Of a stretch of DNA of 64,000 bases, positions 1-12,953 are shown piece by piece. Origin of the DNA: Sipunculus nudus. Lineage: Eukaryota > Annelida > Sipuncula > Golfingiida > Sipunculidae. The notes under the pieces were generated by a model, which ran no database searches, was not told where the DNA came from, and worked only from the letters and a program-made list of their open reading frames with translations. The DNA lies in contig CM049309.1 of the NCBI GenBank assembly GCA_026874595.1, positions 43,351,079-43,415,078 of the forward strand, written 5' to 3'. Every line of letters starts with the position of its first letter. The first letter of the stretch is position 1. The translations under genes and the position numbers were made by a program.

Positions 1-689
1 TACACCATGTCAAGTGTTGTTTACATCTAGCCCACCTAATAGTACAGCCTTAACTTGCAATATGTAACCCACCCCAGGCAGCTTGCCTTGGGTCAGCCTG
101 GCCACTACCAGCAGGCTTCCCCTCTGCCCTGCACTCCCCCCCCCCCCAGATGGTGCATTAACTAGATGAATGTTATTATTTTCTGTATTTGATTCATTCT
201 TATTCTAGGCTATGCTACTTTTTAGATTTTGTATTGTACCACCAGGGTTAAAGTGTACATTTAATTGTGTCCACAAAGTGGTGTATTGCTATGAAAGTGT
301 GGATGTTCATCAGATAAGTAATTCCTTACTTCAGAAGAGTAAAAACTTCACAAGGTGTGAAATTGACTATTAATTTCAGTAATAAATTATAGCCAAGATA
401 GTAATTAGCACAATGATATTGTTTGTCCCTCATTCAACCAACAGTGTGTATACTTTATTTGAAAAGATGTTTTATTTTATCAAATTTACTTTTATTTTAT
501 TTTGGTGAATAAAATTAAGCATGTACTGAAAACTCCAATGTGCAAAACTTTTTAATAGTGATTCAAGGAATATTCTTGTAGATGCCATGTTGTGGCATTA
601 TTTTCTTTTAAATTCAGTTTAAACATTAATGATTTAAAAATAATAAAATATATGTGTATGCATAATATGACCCAATATGAGCTACACTC

Positions 690-816
690 TGGATATATGA
701 TGATTGCAACTTTTGCAACAATTCTAATTTAACTTATAGTTTCAGTTTTTTACTCTGTATATATAATGATTGCAACTTTTGCAACAATTCTAAAATTTTA
801 ACTTATATTTTCAGGT
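690..816. repeat. Two-copy tandem duplication, period about 67 bp
   Basis: Two adjacent segments share GATTGCAACTTTTGCAACAA followed by a similar AT-rich tail, TTTCAGTTTTTT in the first and TTTTCAGGTTTTTT in the second. The first shared core begins near 702 and the second near 769. No gene is involved. Confidence 0.7.
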
Positions 817-1267
817 TTTTTTATTAAAAATTTATAAAACCTGTAAATAAAAAAATGATTCAGATTAAAACTTCTTAATGGAAAGAGTGGATATGCTTAA
901 AAAATAGGATTATATATAAACTTAAATGCATTATTCCCTTGAAAGTGAAATAAAGGTATTAGTCCATTCTGTCCACTTGCCTGTCCATCTGTAAATTTTC
1001 ATATGCATCACAGTATCTCAAAATTTTACTGTTTTTCTTCATGACAGTCTTGTCAGAGTATTAGTTTGCAATCATATATTTAGAACTTTACTATATAACC
1101 AAGTAGGAGGGCCCCTTTCCTCATTACAATAGAATATTTCTACATCCACCTTCGTGCTGCCCTCACTTTTCCCTTCTCCGAACCCCATCCCAAAGTCACC
1201 CTCATTAAGCAAGAACAAGATGAATCAGATATATTCATACTTTAATATTTTGTATAACTATTCGTCC

Positions 1268-1300
1268 ATAGGTACCTATGTACATGCCAGAAATTATGTC
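1268..1300. repeat. Dispersed repeat fragment, partner near 8665-8700
   Basis: The string TATGTACATGCCAGAAATTA occurs near 1277 and again near 8671, in both cases just after an AT-rich ATATTTAT/CCTTTATA-like context. Both sites follow Cys/Thr-rich GTCC-rich stretches (near 970 and 8410). This suggests two decayed copies of the same unclassified repeat. Confidence 0.5.
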
Positions 1301-1740
1301 AATATTGTGTAATATGTAGACATAGTGGGCATCACAATAATGTACCTTGTCAAGACTAAAGAGATATTGTGTCATACAGTCACAAATACATAAATCACTT
1401 CATCAGCATAGTTAATCATAACATTATATCTGTCAAATTGAAAGCTTGCAGACTACCATACACTTTAGACCCTTCAACAAATAGCCCTATCATCATTCTA
1501 CTACTGCTTATTACTGCTGTCATTGCATTCATATTTGCTCAAATATATCACAATTTTCAACCCCTCCTAAATAAATAAAAAATAAACCACTATATTTGAC
1601 TCTATTAATCCATCAGTCATGTAATTTCATTTATCATTTACTCACATATTACATTACATTCCTTTATAATAGCCCAACATGTCCATGATATTCATAAGCT
1701 TTATCGACTCGATATAGTATCACAGTGGAGAAACATTTAT

Positions 1741-1835
1741 AGTCCAATCACGATCAGCTGAGCGCCGTGACCCATGGGTGCCTTGTTTGAATGTCTTCCC
1801 TCAGCTGAGCGTCAAGACCCCTGGGTCACTTGTAA
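1741..1835. repeat. Dispersed repeat with CAGCTGAGCG core
   Basis: The core ATCAGCTGAGCGCCGTGACC lies near 1750, is followed by CCATGG, and recurs near 10077. A diverged second copy (CAGCTGAGCGTCAAGACCCC) lies about 50 bp downstream at 1802. It may be the conserved end of a transposable element. The family is not recognised. Confidence 0.5.
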
Positions 1836-4324
1836 TGTATCTCATCTAATACACTTAGAATTGAGAAAAATGCTGGTGCAGATCCACCCACTAGTATAAA
1901 TTAATTGGCATCATCAGACCTGTGAGTGTATACATGATCTGTAGTATGTGTTCCTGAGGTGTTTTGCCAGGTCCATCATTTTCTTTGATTTTCAGTGTAA
2001 CAGCTCTTTTATAATGTGAAGAGCAGTGTCACTCAACATATCTGTATGTGACATTGTGCATGAACTATTGATATACCAGTTGTTGCACTGGGATTTCTAG
2101 CCCATTGGGCCTCTCTGCTGGGTGTTACATTATTGGCAAACATTCCTGCATGGCCAGAATGTCGCTGTGCTTGGGTGTGATCAATGTTACAGACAATGTG
2201 TACAGGGAGAGCTGTTTGTCAGTCTCTGGGAGATCAGCAGCAAAAGAAAAACACAGGTAGGGGGGTTAGAAATAGGCAGAAATATAGCAAAAATATCATA
2301 TTTATCATTGCAGATGGACAGTGGGGTTGATGTGGAGCATTATAAATTATTGTCTCACAAGCTAGAGCTTAGATAAGTAAGTATAGCTAATTATATGTGA
2401 TCTCAACTGTGATATATATATATATTAGGGCTGTAACAATGCATCTAATAATTGATGCATCAAATTGAAGCCTGTCATTAATCAATAATCAAATCTAGCA
2501 TGAAATAATCAATTAAATTAAATTATTGCATTTTCATTCATTTTTGTTTTTAACAAAGAAAGTCACCTTTTATCCTTCATTAGATGTTAGCATGTGAATA
2601 ACCTGAGAAGAATTAAATATTACTTGGTCTACATGAATTCTCAGGTATATATTATAATCTTAATCTTGTAACATCATATGGGATGAAAACTCTCTGTTGA
2701 TATTTGTCTTTGACATTATTTTGTAACATGTAAACAATAATCAAATCGAAAATTGAATTGAAAGGCAAATAATCAATAATTATTGAATCGAAGACCCCCT
2801 AGCAGTTCACAGGCCTCATATATATAAATAAATATTATAAAATATGAACTAGGCATGTTGTATGAATTTATTTTTTTTAGGGGGGGGGGGGGGGGGATTT
2901 TGTATTTGTGAGTTATTATAATATTCATATGTTTACAAACTGAATATTTATTTGCAGTAATAAATTTAATACAAATCTGATATCCAGAATGGCCACAACA
3001 CTGCTTTTGGAGAATTTGGGCATAGGAGGGCCCTATTTGAGGACCTTTATGATTCTTACAAACCTAAAGTCTGTGGCAGTTTTAATATATGTTCAGTTAA
3101 ATTATCACTGGTATTTGGAAAATTCTCTAACAGTTTGCCTACAAAAGTGTCCAACTTTATCAGATAACCACATTTTTACCGTAAGATTGATATATCATGC
3201 CAAATCTTGAAATGAATATCCCATGAATAATGAGATTAATCAATTTGATCAAAACCAAAAGTTTACATGTCTGTCAGTAATGTTGTTAATAAACTTTGCA
3301 AGTGTGTTGCCAATAACAGGCATCCGTGCAGACCTAATAAGTTTTGATAGAAATGTCAACATAAATATAGATTCTATAAAAGCAAACATGGTCAGTTGAT
3401 ATCAGGTATATTATACCATAAATATCCTATGTGGTCTGTGGAATCTGTACATTATTAATATATAGCATCTATCTATCATGGATCTGTCCAACTTTCCCCC
3501 TCCAGACTGAGAATCATCCAAATGGGACGGTAGACATATCAGTGGAATCAATGGGACTTTTCCTGAGATGACATAAACTAAACGGACTGCTTGTCTTTGT
3601 TGCATGGTGTCCCACTGAGCAAGAATTGACAAAGTACACTCAGAGAGTCTGAAAAGGTCAAATTAACTCACATTGGTACATTAATTATCAGGAAGAAGCA
3701 TTAATTATAGATATATAAGTTTCCTAGCACATGCTGACAAGATAAGTAGACATCACAGAATTCAAGAAACTTGTGAGAATATTTGAATGTCACTGGTACT
3801 CATTGCACTGTGGCCATATATTTCATGTATAGTTAAAACCCATGCTGTATGGTTGGATGATGTGAAAATTGATGCTAATCAGATAGATGACACTGAAATA
3901 TAGGGGAAAACTTCAGACAGACAACTTAATACTTATTTTTCTATAAAATATCAACAATCCTGTCGCCTTTCTCACACTGTAAGCTATAATCTAATGTAAT
4001 TTGAAGTGAGACTGATGGGCAAATGAAAATGCCTGCTGAGGTGGCAGTTAGACACAAACAACAGTGCTTCTCTTATTACACCAGCAGACTGTAATCAATA
4101 GTTCCTGGAATGACACTGTGCCAGTCAGTATGCCCAGCAGGCAGTGCTGACCTCACACTGACCCCACAAATGTATTTACAGAGTGTAGATATGACTTTAA
4201 GAGAGCATCATAGTGTGAACTCCAGGGGTGCCCCTTCCATGGACATCTGACACCAGCCATCAATCACAGTCACCTCCAGTCCTGATTATTAATCACCAAT
4301 TATCATGCAATAATTCTTAATTGT

Positions 4325-4480
4325 GTAGGGGTGCTACTTTAGCCTGGTGGTTTAGATGTTGCACTTTATTGGTGAAGGTCCTGAGTTCAAAACCCACCAT
4401 TGCCCCTAAGACAAAATGGCGAAATCTCAGTAGAACCCCAGAGTAAAGCCCATGGCTGTTTTAGCCACACAAATGCTGCT
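4325..4480 (+). repeat. tRNA-derived SINE, family B, 5' part
   Basis: The sequence resembles a tRNA promoter head. An A-box-like stretch (TAGCCTGGTGGTTTAG) is followed about 35 bp later by a B-box-like GAGTTCAAAACCC. The same head occurs at 28350 (TAGCCTAGTGGTTTAGGC, then GGTTCAAACCC). A body fragment matching the 3' half of this family appears at 4905-5040, so this copy may be split by about 400 bp of other sequence. Confidence 0.6.
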
Positions 4481-4904
4481 TGCTTGGACAAAAAGACAGC
4501 TGACTTTAGTAATAAGCCAATTGTCTCCGCTTGACTCAGCTTGCAAAATGTCAGCAAGCTTAAAATGACCTGAAAGCCTATTCATTAGATGATGTTACAA
4601 AGTACCCGTTTTATTTAAACAAGTTATCTATATTCCATGTGACATATTGATTCCATTTTAGATTGAACTAGTTTCTGATTAAATACCAAATATAGTATAT
4701 CCTGGTGTTTTATAAATAACAAAACTTGAACATTTCATGTGGGCATTTTTTTCAAAAGATTTGTCTGTTTGTATTAATTTTTTTCTCAAGCCAAACTGAG
4801 CTGCACAAAGTCGGCTCACTGTGGCTAAATGAAATATCAGCAACACCTCCTGATAAACTTGCCTCGGCTTGATCTTTACTCAGATGGCTGCAGTGGAAAA
4901 TGAT

Positions 4905-5040
4905 GGTGGCACCTAGCTCTACCCCAGAGATTCACTCTAATGACATAATGACAGGGTTTTGTTTGTGGACTAATCGAGACCTGGTGTTTTATAAAATCTG
5001 AAATCCATAAGAAACAATAACTTATAATTAAAAATGAATT
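4905..5040 (+). repeat. SINE family B, 3' body fragment
   Basis: CCCCAGAGATTCACTCTAAT, then GACATAATGACAGG and a GAAATCCATAAGAAACAATA tail, parallel the body of the 28350 copy (CTCAGAGATTTTCTCTAATG, then CTTAATGACAGG and GAAATTCAGAAGGCTTAATA). It probably belongs to the head at 4325. Confidence 0.55.
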
Positions 5041-5225
5041 ATTTAAATTCTTCCCTGTATCAGCAGTTTTAGCTAGATTCCTGAATGTGATGCAGATTCA
5101 GCCACAGTTGGCTTTCATGGGCATATCTCAATTTTCCCTTGTGGTCATTAATGTATGTAACAGCATTGTTAATGGATGTGGAACCAAAAAAGAAAATCTT
5201 ACTGTAAACTTGTCATAAAATACAG

Positions 5226-5430
5226 GCATCCATGGTCTAGAAGTAAAGCACAGGGCTCAAAGCCAGGGGATTATGAGTTTGAATATCAGCTGAGACTTCA
5301 TGAGATTTTTCATGGTTCACGGCTCTTCAGACATAGTGGGAAGACAATGCCCAACAGTTGTGTTTCTGACACTCATAAACAAGTCAGCCTTTTGGGGGTT
5401 CCTTGGTGTAATACAAGGTGTGCAGTACAG
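5226..5430 (+). repeat. Degraded SINE family A copy
   Basis: The order matches the better copy at 39927: a tRNA-like head (GGTCTAGAAGTAAAGCACAG), AGCCAGGGGATTATGAGTTT as B box, GATTTTTCATGG, a GTGGGAAGACAATGCCCAAC segment, and GCCTTTTGGGGGTTCCTTGG near the end. A 92-codon open frame overlapping it is a by-product of this repeat. Confidence 0.65.
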
Positions 5431-5825
5431 CAAGCTTTGTTGACACATAGATAATCTTGTGTTGCAGGCCTGCCCTGTACAAAACCATATTTAATTCTGC
5501 ACATGTAATTAAACAAACATAATAAATGGAGTGGCTACCCTTCACAAAAAAAAAGTTAAAAAAAATTGTGTGTAAGTGATGATGAAACTTGAGTGAAGGT
5601 GATGATGAACGGGAAAATCATATTTATGCAAATTTTGGCAGTAGAAGGTGATATTTGGAAAATTCTTCTGTATGATTTAATTACATTAAACATTTTAGAC
5701 ACTTGGTTTGTGCTAACAAATATTTATCTTGTGCAGGATATGCACCAGTTGACATTTTGTAATATGAAGGCTCTTAAGAGCCTGACTGTAACCAGAACAT
5801 TACTCATCTTCACATTTTTAGAATT

Positions 5826-5930
5826 TAAAAGCCGGATCACCTATAAATCATGTTGAATTTACACAAAAAGTGGGGTCTTCTCTTTTTAATTTATTCGTAC
5901 CAGCCAGAATATTGCCTTGAAATCAATGGC
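5826..5930 (+). repeat. Dispersed repeat shared with the right edge of the window
   Basis: Sequence from GCCGGATCACCTATAAATCA through GCCAGAATATTGCCTTGAAA parallels 63894-64000 (GCGGCCTAATCACCTATAAA ... CCTGCCAAAATATTGCCCT). It is a member of a dispersed family whose other copy runs off the window. The family is unknown. Confidence 0.6.
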
Positions 5931-6417
5931 TTATTCGTAATAGTATACAACAGTGTTAAAAATAGTGGGCTGGGCATGATTACAGGTGCCAACAAACAGA
6001 GTGTGTGGGACTCAGTGCATTGGCTAGGCCACAACTTCTACGCATGTTGCGTTTGCTCAGTAACCTTATACCCACTCACACACTCTGCTGCCTATGTCAT
6101 TTCAGCTGAGGCCCCTAGATTTATTGTACTGATGTGTTGTGACAGGTTCTACAACTGATTTACATTCGGCCCATGGATTGTAATGTCCATCAAGTAGACT
6201 GAGATATATCAGAGAAAAAGAATTTCCATGTATGGACTATTTTGGACTAGTCCTTGTTTGGGATCTGTAGCACATGCATAACAACAGACCTCCAGTCATG
6301 CTGCCCTGTTATGAAGACACCTGAGGACTGTTTTACTAACACACAGAACCATAACGAAGTGTTAAACAGTTGTATTTTAGGTACTTAGACTGTGTGCAAG
6401 GATGGTTCTGGTGGGAA

Positions 6418-7112
6418 ACTTTTGTATAAAGCAAAACTGAACTGATAGTGTGAAAGAATAGATATAATATTGCTACTGATTATTTCTTTTATGGATGCCT
6501 GAATTAAGAGCATTGTGCTACTAGTTTATAGTCTTACTATAGTGGAAGACCCATATAAGCAGTTTCATGATAATGATTAAATCTTTCATGTAAAATACAG
6601 AAACTTTAAAGAATCAGTGCGCCATAAAAAATGTAAGGATATTTAAAACTCCGGTGAACTTGGGCATGTGACATGGGCGTGTTCTGTGAGTGTCCAGTAT
6701 AGTGTTTCATGAGAAGATGATTAACTTGCGCTTGGTGGCCTTTCTTTGGTGTCCAGGGATTAACACTCCCTGCTGCCTTGGTTTCCAGACAGAAGGCTTA
6801 ATTATTATCACAAACAGCACCTGAGGATTAAGTTTCAAAAGGGCACGGTACCCTTTGATTATGCAGGTATAAATAAATAGTTACGTGTGTGTGTTTTCTG
6901 CTAAACTTTCATATAAAGCAAAACTGAATTGATAGTATGAAAGAATAGGTTAAATATTGCTTCTGATTATGTATCTTTAATTGATGCCTGAAATAGGCGT
7001 ATTGTGTGCAGTCTGAATCATAAAAATTAAAATTACTAGCATGCATCCTTAATACGGTGGAAGACCTATATAAACAGTTTCATGATAACGATTTAAGAAT
7101 GATTTTCATGGT
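6418..7112. repeat. Direct duplication of about 180-200 bp
   Basis: 6418-6600 and 6903-7112 share the same order of blocks: ATAAAGCAAAACTGAA, TGAAAGAATAG, GATGCCTGAA, GTGGAAGAC, and CAGTTTCATGATAA followed by an AT tail. The copies are diverged by small indels and are separated by about 300 bp. No coding capacity was seen. Confidence 0.65.
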
Positions 7113-8086
7113 ATATGATTATAAACATGTTAATCCTGGGGAAACCCCTAAGAGATGTAAACCATTAAGCAGGATTCCTGGTCTGACCCCATCCATTTAA
7201 AATTTTTTTGCCCACCAGTTGCGACATGATCCAACAAAGACTTTGTCAGATGACAGGTCAGATGCATTTGCAAAAACATGTAAGAAATTGGTCCTTAAAA
7301 TTATAATACTAGCATTTACCCGTGCTATGCACAGTTTGGGGTGAATACGACGATCCGTATGGTGGTATTATGGAAATCCATCGAAAATCTGGAGATATGG
7401 TAAATCACACAATGCTTTACGCTATTAATATATAAATCTTATATGTATGGTGTTGTGGATAAAAATATTTTGGAACAGCGTTCAAAACATGATTCGGATC
7501 AGTGTACAGTCGCACACGGTCGCCCAAAGCCAGTGCCTAACATGTTGTCGGGATCTTTTACAAATGGTCATTTGCACATATGCCATGTGACATGAGAAGC
7601 TGATCAACAATATCACATATACATACAAAAGAAACCGTCCAAGGAATAGACCTAAGACAAAATGTAAAAAATACCAGGTTTATTTGTGGAAATAGTAACA
7701 ATGACTTTAACAGAATAAGCAAACATACTGAATGAAAGAATAAAAAATCTTTAAGAACAAAGAGTATTACATGAACATTGTTGAAAATGAAATGGCACAT
7801 GCATGTAAAAGGAACAAATACCAGTAACAACTTATTAAATTTACAATTTTACAGATTTGTAACTGCTGTAATGAGAAAAAGTCATAATTTCAAATCATTT
7901 TAAGTCAATATTATGTGTTTACAACTTTTGTGGTGCCACTCCACACTTGTACACATCACACTATACCAACCACGATGTGAATTTGGTTAACATTTTCTTA
8001 ACATCTGTTACATAGTAGCCCTACATGTGTTGGTGAATATTTGTCAAGGACCTCAATCTCATGCGAGGCCCTGAAAATATTAATAA

Positions 8087-8359
8087 AAGGTTTGGTTCTC
8101 AGGCACTGCTAGCGTCAATTCTATCCCCCACCTAAACTATTTTTTATTTTGATTTTCATCTTTCAAGAAGTTTAAATAATACAATTTTGATCAGATTTCC
8201 TTTGTTATGGAGTGCTTTAACCTGTGAAGCAAAACATTCTGTTATTTTCATACTTTTCCCTTATCATATAACATTTTAATCGAAACATAAAAAAAACAAA
8301 TGTAAAATGTTGTCCGCCCGCCCAGGTTTCTGAAAAAAAGTGCCTGAGAACCAAACCTT
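8087..8359. mobile_element. MITE with AAGGTTTGGTTCTCAGGCAC ends, copy 1
   Basis: The element begins AAGGTTTGGTTCTCAGGCAC and ends with the inverted complement GTGCCTGAGAACCAAACCTT. It is about 273 bp long, AT-rich and non-coding. A second copy with the same ends lies at 20825-21129, which confirms the element boundaries. The target duplication is unclear because A/T runs flank both ends; TA is possible. Confidence 0.8.
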
Positions 8360-8400
8360 TTTTTTAGCTAAGCTGACTCTAAGTCATCTGAGCTATAGTC

Positions 8401-8960
8401 GTGGTCCATTGTCCATCCGTCCGTCCGTCCGTAGATGTGGCACGTTTTAAAACCATAAGACCTATTGAATCCAAAATTTGGCATAATGTTAGATGTCCCC
8501 AAGATCTCCTACCAAGCCAAAAACTGGGTCTTTGCGACTTTGTTCCTTTGAGAAATCAAGGAAAAACCTCAATTTTTAATTAAAAACCTATTTTCACACT
8601 TCAGGACTGCCTAATATCCAAACCACTCATCTATTTGTCCTCATATTTATCATAAATATTCCTTTATATAGTTCCTATGTACATGCCAGAAATTAGGTCT
8701 GTATTTTATAATTTAAAAAAGTTAACTTATGGGTCCAAACATATTGCACTTTGTAAAAAATCATAAAAAATATTTTGTCACTTAACACAAAAAATTTTTA
8801 AAGCTAGGGACTTTTTTTCAGTAATATAGCTTTAACTAATCAAAATTTATTTGTGTACCCAAAATAAGATCAAAATCTTTTAAATTTTTTAAAATATTAG
8901 CGAAAATATAAAATTGGTACCTTAAATTTTGCCCAAATTTGACCATGGCACGTTTTTTTC
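8401..8960. repeat. Dispersed repeat with CCGT microsatellite
   Basis: A (CCGT)n run at about 8413-8432 leads into AGATGTGGCACGTTTTAAAA and AATTTGGCATAATGTTAG. A related CATGGCACGTTTTTTTCTCG string lies near 8943. The organisation suggests an old unclassified repeat rather than a gene. Confidence 0.4.
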
Positions 8961-9229
8961 TCGTAAGTATATTTAATTTATTTTTAATAGCTTGGATACA
9001 TGTGGATTTAATCTGTTGAATTCTGAAATTTGAAAGTAAAAGCTTAAAAATTATTCTAATTATTGAAGTTTTTCATATGCTCCTTTGTATTTGCATTTTG
9101 TATATCCAAGACCCCACTCTTGCTCACTACAGCCTTGCCTAGGTAACCTTATTAATATTAGTGATGCAGCACTGGCAGAACACCCCTGCTGTAATAAACA
9201 TATATTTATTCTTGTGGGCCCTATCCTAA

Positions 9230-9275
9230 CCCCCCCCCCCCCTCCAGTTCCCAACCCCCCCCCCCCCCCCCCCCC
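9230..9275. repeat. Two poly-C tracts
   Basis: Runs of about 13 C (9230-9242) and 22 C (9254-9275) are separated by TCCAGTTCCCAA. They create poly-proline or poly-glycine frames on either strand that are not credible genes. Confidence 0.9.
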
Positions 9276-12023
9276 ATCACCACCATCACCAATTATATTG
9301 CAATACATGGTTTGTTATAGTCAACTGTATTTCTTTAAATGTAAAGCTGTTTTTGATCCAATGTGCACAACTTTTCTTGAAATATTAATTCAAGAAGTAA
9401 TCCAAGAGATGCCATGTTGTTCTGATGTAGCATTTTTAAGAAATTATTTCCTTTTAAATAATTAAACAAAATATAATTTAACCCATCAGTAGGCATAATT
9501 TGATAATATATGAAACATATCATGGATAAATAAAGGTACAATTTAAAATTGTGAATTCTGGAGTGTTATTTTCATATATTTATTGCTTTGCAAATTTAAA
9601 AATATATTTTATAAAAAAAAAGAAATATATCTTTGTGCATAATGTGATGTTACCTGACTAAAATAAGTATAAATATTGATGCAATTTAGATTTGTGAATC
9701 AATTTAAATATTCAGATATAAATATGATATACTGTTAATATATAGTAAAATTTATAAACTTAAAATAAATGACTTAATAAAAGAAAAAATAAGATCTAAT
9801 GCAAATATTTATTCATTATTTTCCTGTCTCATTAGAATGGAAATTGAAGTTATTTGCTTTGTTTTCCATCTCTTTGCCTGTTTTTAAATATTTTAAATAT
9901 AACTCCCACCAGTCCCTGTAAGCACCATTGAATTTAATTCCATATTCTGTATTTATATCCAAAAGTGTTGTAACTCTCCCCCCCCCCCCCCCAAGTCATT
10001 GAGCCATAGTTCCTGAGGATTGTATTTTTATTGCAACTTCAAAAAACCTATGGTGATGCAGTTATAACTGTCACAATCAGCTGAGCGCCGTGACCCATGG
10101 TTCCATTGTTTTTTGCCTAACCATCACGATTTCCTGTCACCTGTTAGTTGTACACTCAAGCATATCAGGTCATGTGAGAGGGGTCACAGGAAGGAGCACT
10201 CATTGTGCACCCTCGGTTGCAGGAAGGTCTGCAAAATAATTCTATTAAAGATCCCCTTTTTGAAAAGGGATGCCAGTGGGGATTATTTTGGGCCGGTGAC
10301 CACAAATCTAAGAAAACCCCAGATAGTGCGCCCCCCAAGTAAAGCTATGTCCCGCCATCACACACCCTATGGCCATTGTGTTACTGGGCCCGAAGACACA
10401 AAGAAAAGCGGTGTCCACAGGGGAGTAAAATATTAAAATTTTTAATTATGCACATAATACACGAATATTGTAAATAAAAGTGGAAAGGAATCTCTTCAGA
10501 CAAACCCACCGCATATGTATGTCGATATTCAAGGCAATCCGTACTGTATTATCAGAGGAGATGCGGAAAATTACAAAAATCACCTTACCTTATTAATATA
10601 TAGATTAAAGATTCTATGCACAACTGGTACCATACCAAAAAAATTATCAATGTATCATTTAAAATACAATGAAATTATTGCTTTTCAGTCCTGGAAAATA
10701 AATTTGCAAAATTTGCATTACTTACCCCTGCTTATCACTCAGGCTGGACAAATCTGCTTGGAATCATTCATAAACAATAGTTCGGTTCTTAGTTTTTAAT
10801 TATGGATAGGTGGTTTCAAGAAACAGTATTCAGATAATTTATCCTTTTCTGTGTATAAATAAATTTATACCTTAATTTAAAAATCACTCTGCTGGATTTT
10901 AATGTCATTACTCAGAATTTGTATACCATTACCAAGGTGGTTTAGTAACCTCCAAGCTTCATCCTTTGACCCATATCTACGCATGTACACAATACAAAAA
11001 CAGTCTGTCCCTCAATAGTTATTTGATAGTTTTGCTCATACTATTTTCAAGTGGCAGTTGTGCACAAAAACAATAAAATAATTATAGGTAGCAGGACCAA
11101 TCTCCTGTACAAAACTAAGTTACCCAACCCATTTTTCTGACCATTCCACCCACACTTTCATTGTCTTCAGTGTTTAGTGTGATTACCTGATATCTGAGTG
11201 TAAGTGTGATTTGAGATTTTGATGGAGCTTGACATTGATAGAATAGTTTAAGAGTGGTATAAATTGTCTCTTGGCCTGGTACAATGTAAACACATGATTG
11301 AATGAGGTGCAAGCTAATTGGTTAGGTCAAGCCTGATCTTTCTAGTGTAAATGGGGCTACAGTGCTTACACTGATGATAATAAAATCTTTTGTCATCGCA
11401 ACCAGCCATTCGACAGCAATAATCCATAAACAGCCTGCCGGACAGCACTGGTAAGTGATCAATACAGCGCAGATCAGGTCATTAGAGTCAGCAGGTTAAA
11501 GGTAACATAAAAAATGTCAGAATTAGCAGTTGATAAAATAATTAAGTTCATGCACCAGTTTCATTAAGTTTGCACTGGGTGAATTTAGTCAAGAAAAAGT
11601 AAGTAAACTCTGCCTGACTAGCATTGGCAGTATTTAATATTTAATAGGCTGCCAACTACTGCAAGTCTGTCATTAATGGACATCAGCAGTTTATCAAAAA
11701 GAAGCTCATTCAGGTGACAAGCATAGACAGCAGTTTGTTCTACATCTTAGCAGTTCATCATAGCAGTTAGGTCAAGGGTAGCAGTTTCTGCGGTATTTAC
11801 TGTTTAGTCATGTTGTCATGAGTATCAGTCCAGTCAGTTAAACTAACATCTGGCATAAAGAACAGTAGTATTTAAGTTTGACAAGGAGAACAGTTGTCAG
11901 TTAGTTTAAAACAGTTGTCAGTTAGTGTCAACAGAAATCCAACTTTATTTAGACAATAAAGTGGTATAACACTTTTGAAAGGGTGTATTCACATTCCAGG
12001 TATGTTAAAAATACTTAAAAGTA

Positions 12024-12175
12024 CAAAGTGTGGAAATAAGCTTGCATTGGGCCTGATCAGTGGCAGTAAACAAACAGCACATGCCACCTGGTGGCTGCCA
12101 GCACTACTTCACAACCAAGCTTCAAAGCAAAGTTTCCTGTGTTTCTTCTCTCATGTCTTCACCTTTATGGGGACT
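12024..12175 (+). repeat. Dispersed repeat, partner inverted at about 25235-25408
   Basis: GTACAAAGTGTGGAAATAAG, CTTGCATTGGGCCTGATCAG and a later GTTTCTTCTCTCATGTCTTC parallel the reverse complement of 25235-25408 (GTACAAAGTGCAAATAAACT, TTGCATTAGGTGCAATCAGT, CGTTTCTTCTTTCATGTGTC). Short open frames in both places translate to similar peptides (NKLALG-ISG-KQ) only because the repeat is shared. Confidence 0.6.
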
Positions 12176-12534
12176 TGCCATGCGATTGCTCAAGGTCAGA
12201 CCTTTAGTCACACAATCATGTTATGGTCAACAGACACATGTTGTCAGTGTTAATTAACATAAATAATCATAACAACGTATAAAACAGGTGAATTTGAGAT
12301 AGTACGTATTTTACTATGCTGGAACTATTTGCTGGGAAACATTTGTATTCAGCCAAAATAAATGATGTGATATATTATTGCATATGATTAAATACCTTTA
12401 AACACTAAAAGTTGAACATTTTCTTGCAGTCCCTGGGAAAAGTATAGGATGTTGTGTTTATAGTTATAGATTATATTTGGTACCCTGGTATTGTAATCTG
12501 CTCCCTCCATTATATTTGTATTTTTTCCTTTCAG

Positions 12535-12953
12535 GGGGATGCCATGGATCAGAGTGAAGAGGGATCTACAAAATCATGACTGATAGATACTGGTTAATCA
12601 GTGTAGTATGGAAACCACATTGGATTTAAAATGTACACCAGTTAGTGTGTGAAAACATGGAGGGTTACATGCAGTGTCAAGGAGGCCGATGTGAATATAG
12701 TTTAAAGAGTTAAGGTTACGATGTGATAGTGCTAGCAAGAATATCCAAGATGGATCAGCATTATTTAGTGCATGAAAAAGAGTACCTTGGATTGTATGAT
12801 GTGTCGTAATAATTGCTCTGCATACGTTTTAGATGATAAAATGTAGGTGTATGAGCAGAAAGTGTGAGGAAGCGACTTTGTCGTTGATGCTCTAGTTCTG
12901 GCTTTAACAGCTACCAATGAATCGCATGTAGCGGACTCTACAAGAATCCCAGG
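12535..12953 (+). promoter_or_regulatory. Probable 5' UTR part of the first coding exon, with two uORFs
   Basis: A strong acceptor (pyrimidine-rich TATTTGTATTTTTTCCTTTC then AG at 12533-12534) suggests that the exon carrying the start codon begins at 12535. The leader then contains ATGs at 12539 (15-codon frame ending TGA at 12581-12583) and 12544 (12-codon frame ending TGA at 12577-12579). Overlapping uORFs like these usually lower translation of the main frame. An in-frame TGA at 12918 shows that the main coding frame cannot extend further upstream in this exon. Confidence 0.45.

Larger units (their letters stand above)
1..12534. other. Upstream non-coding region with repeats
   Basis: I could not support any protein-coding exon here. 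Open frames are short (at most about 126 codons), overlap repeats or homopolymer runs, and lack family motifs. The region holds SINE copies, a MITE, dispersed repeats and direct duplications, listed separately. The promoter and first exon of the downstream ROCO gene probably lie here. A good donor-like sequence (CACTG|GTAAGTGATC, GT at 11451) could end a non-coding first exon, but this is only a guess. Confidence 0.6.

Noticed and set aside
5850-6158. 102-codon frame
   Set aside because: Its start lies in the repeat shared with 63894; the peptide shows no domain.
9060-9465. Frames with poly-proline (+) or poly-glycine (-)
   Set aside because: They come from two poly-C tracts and have no other coding evidence.
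10113-10436. 107-codon frame with Cys and basic residues
   Set aside because: No motif is recognisable. It follows a dispersed repeat end (CAGCTGAGCG block) and is more likely repeat-derived.
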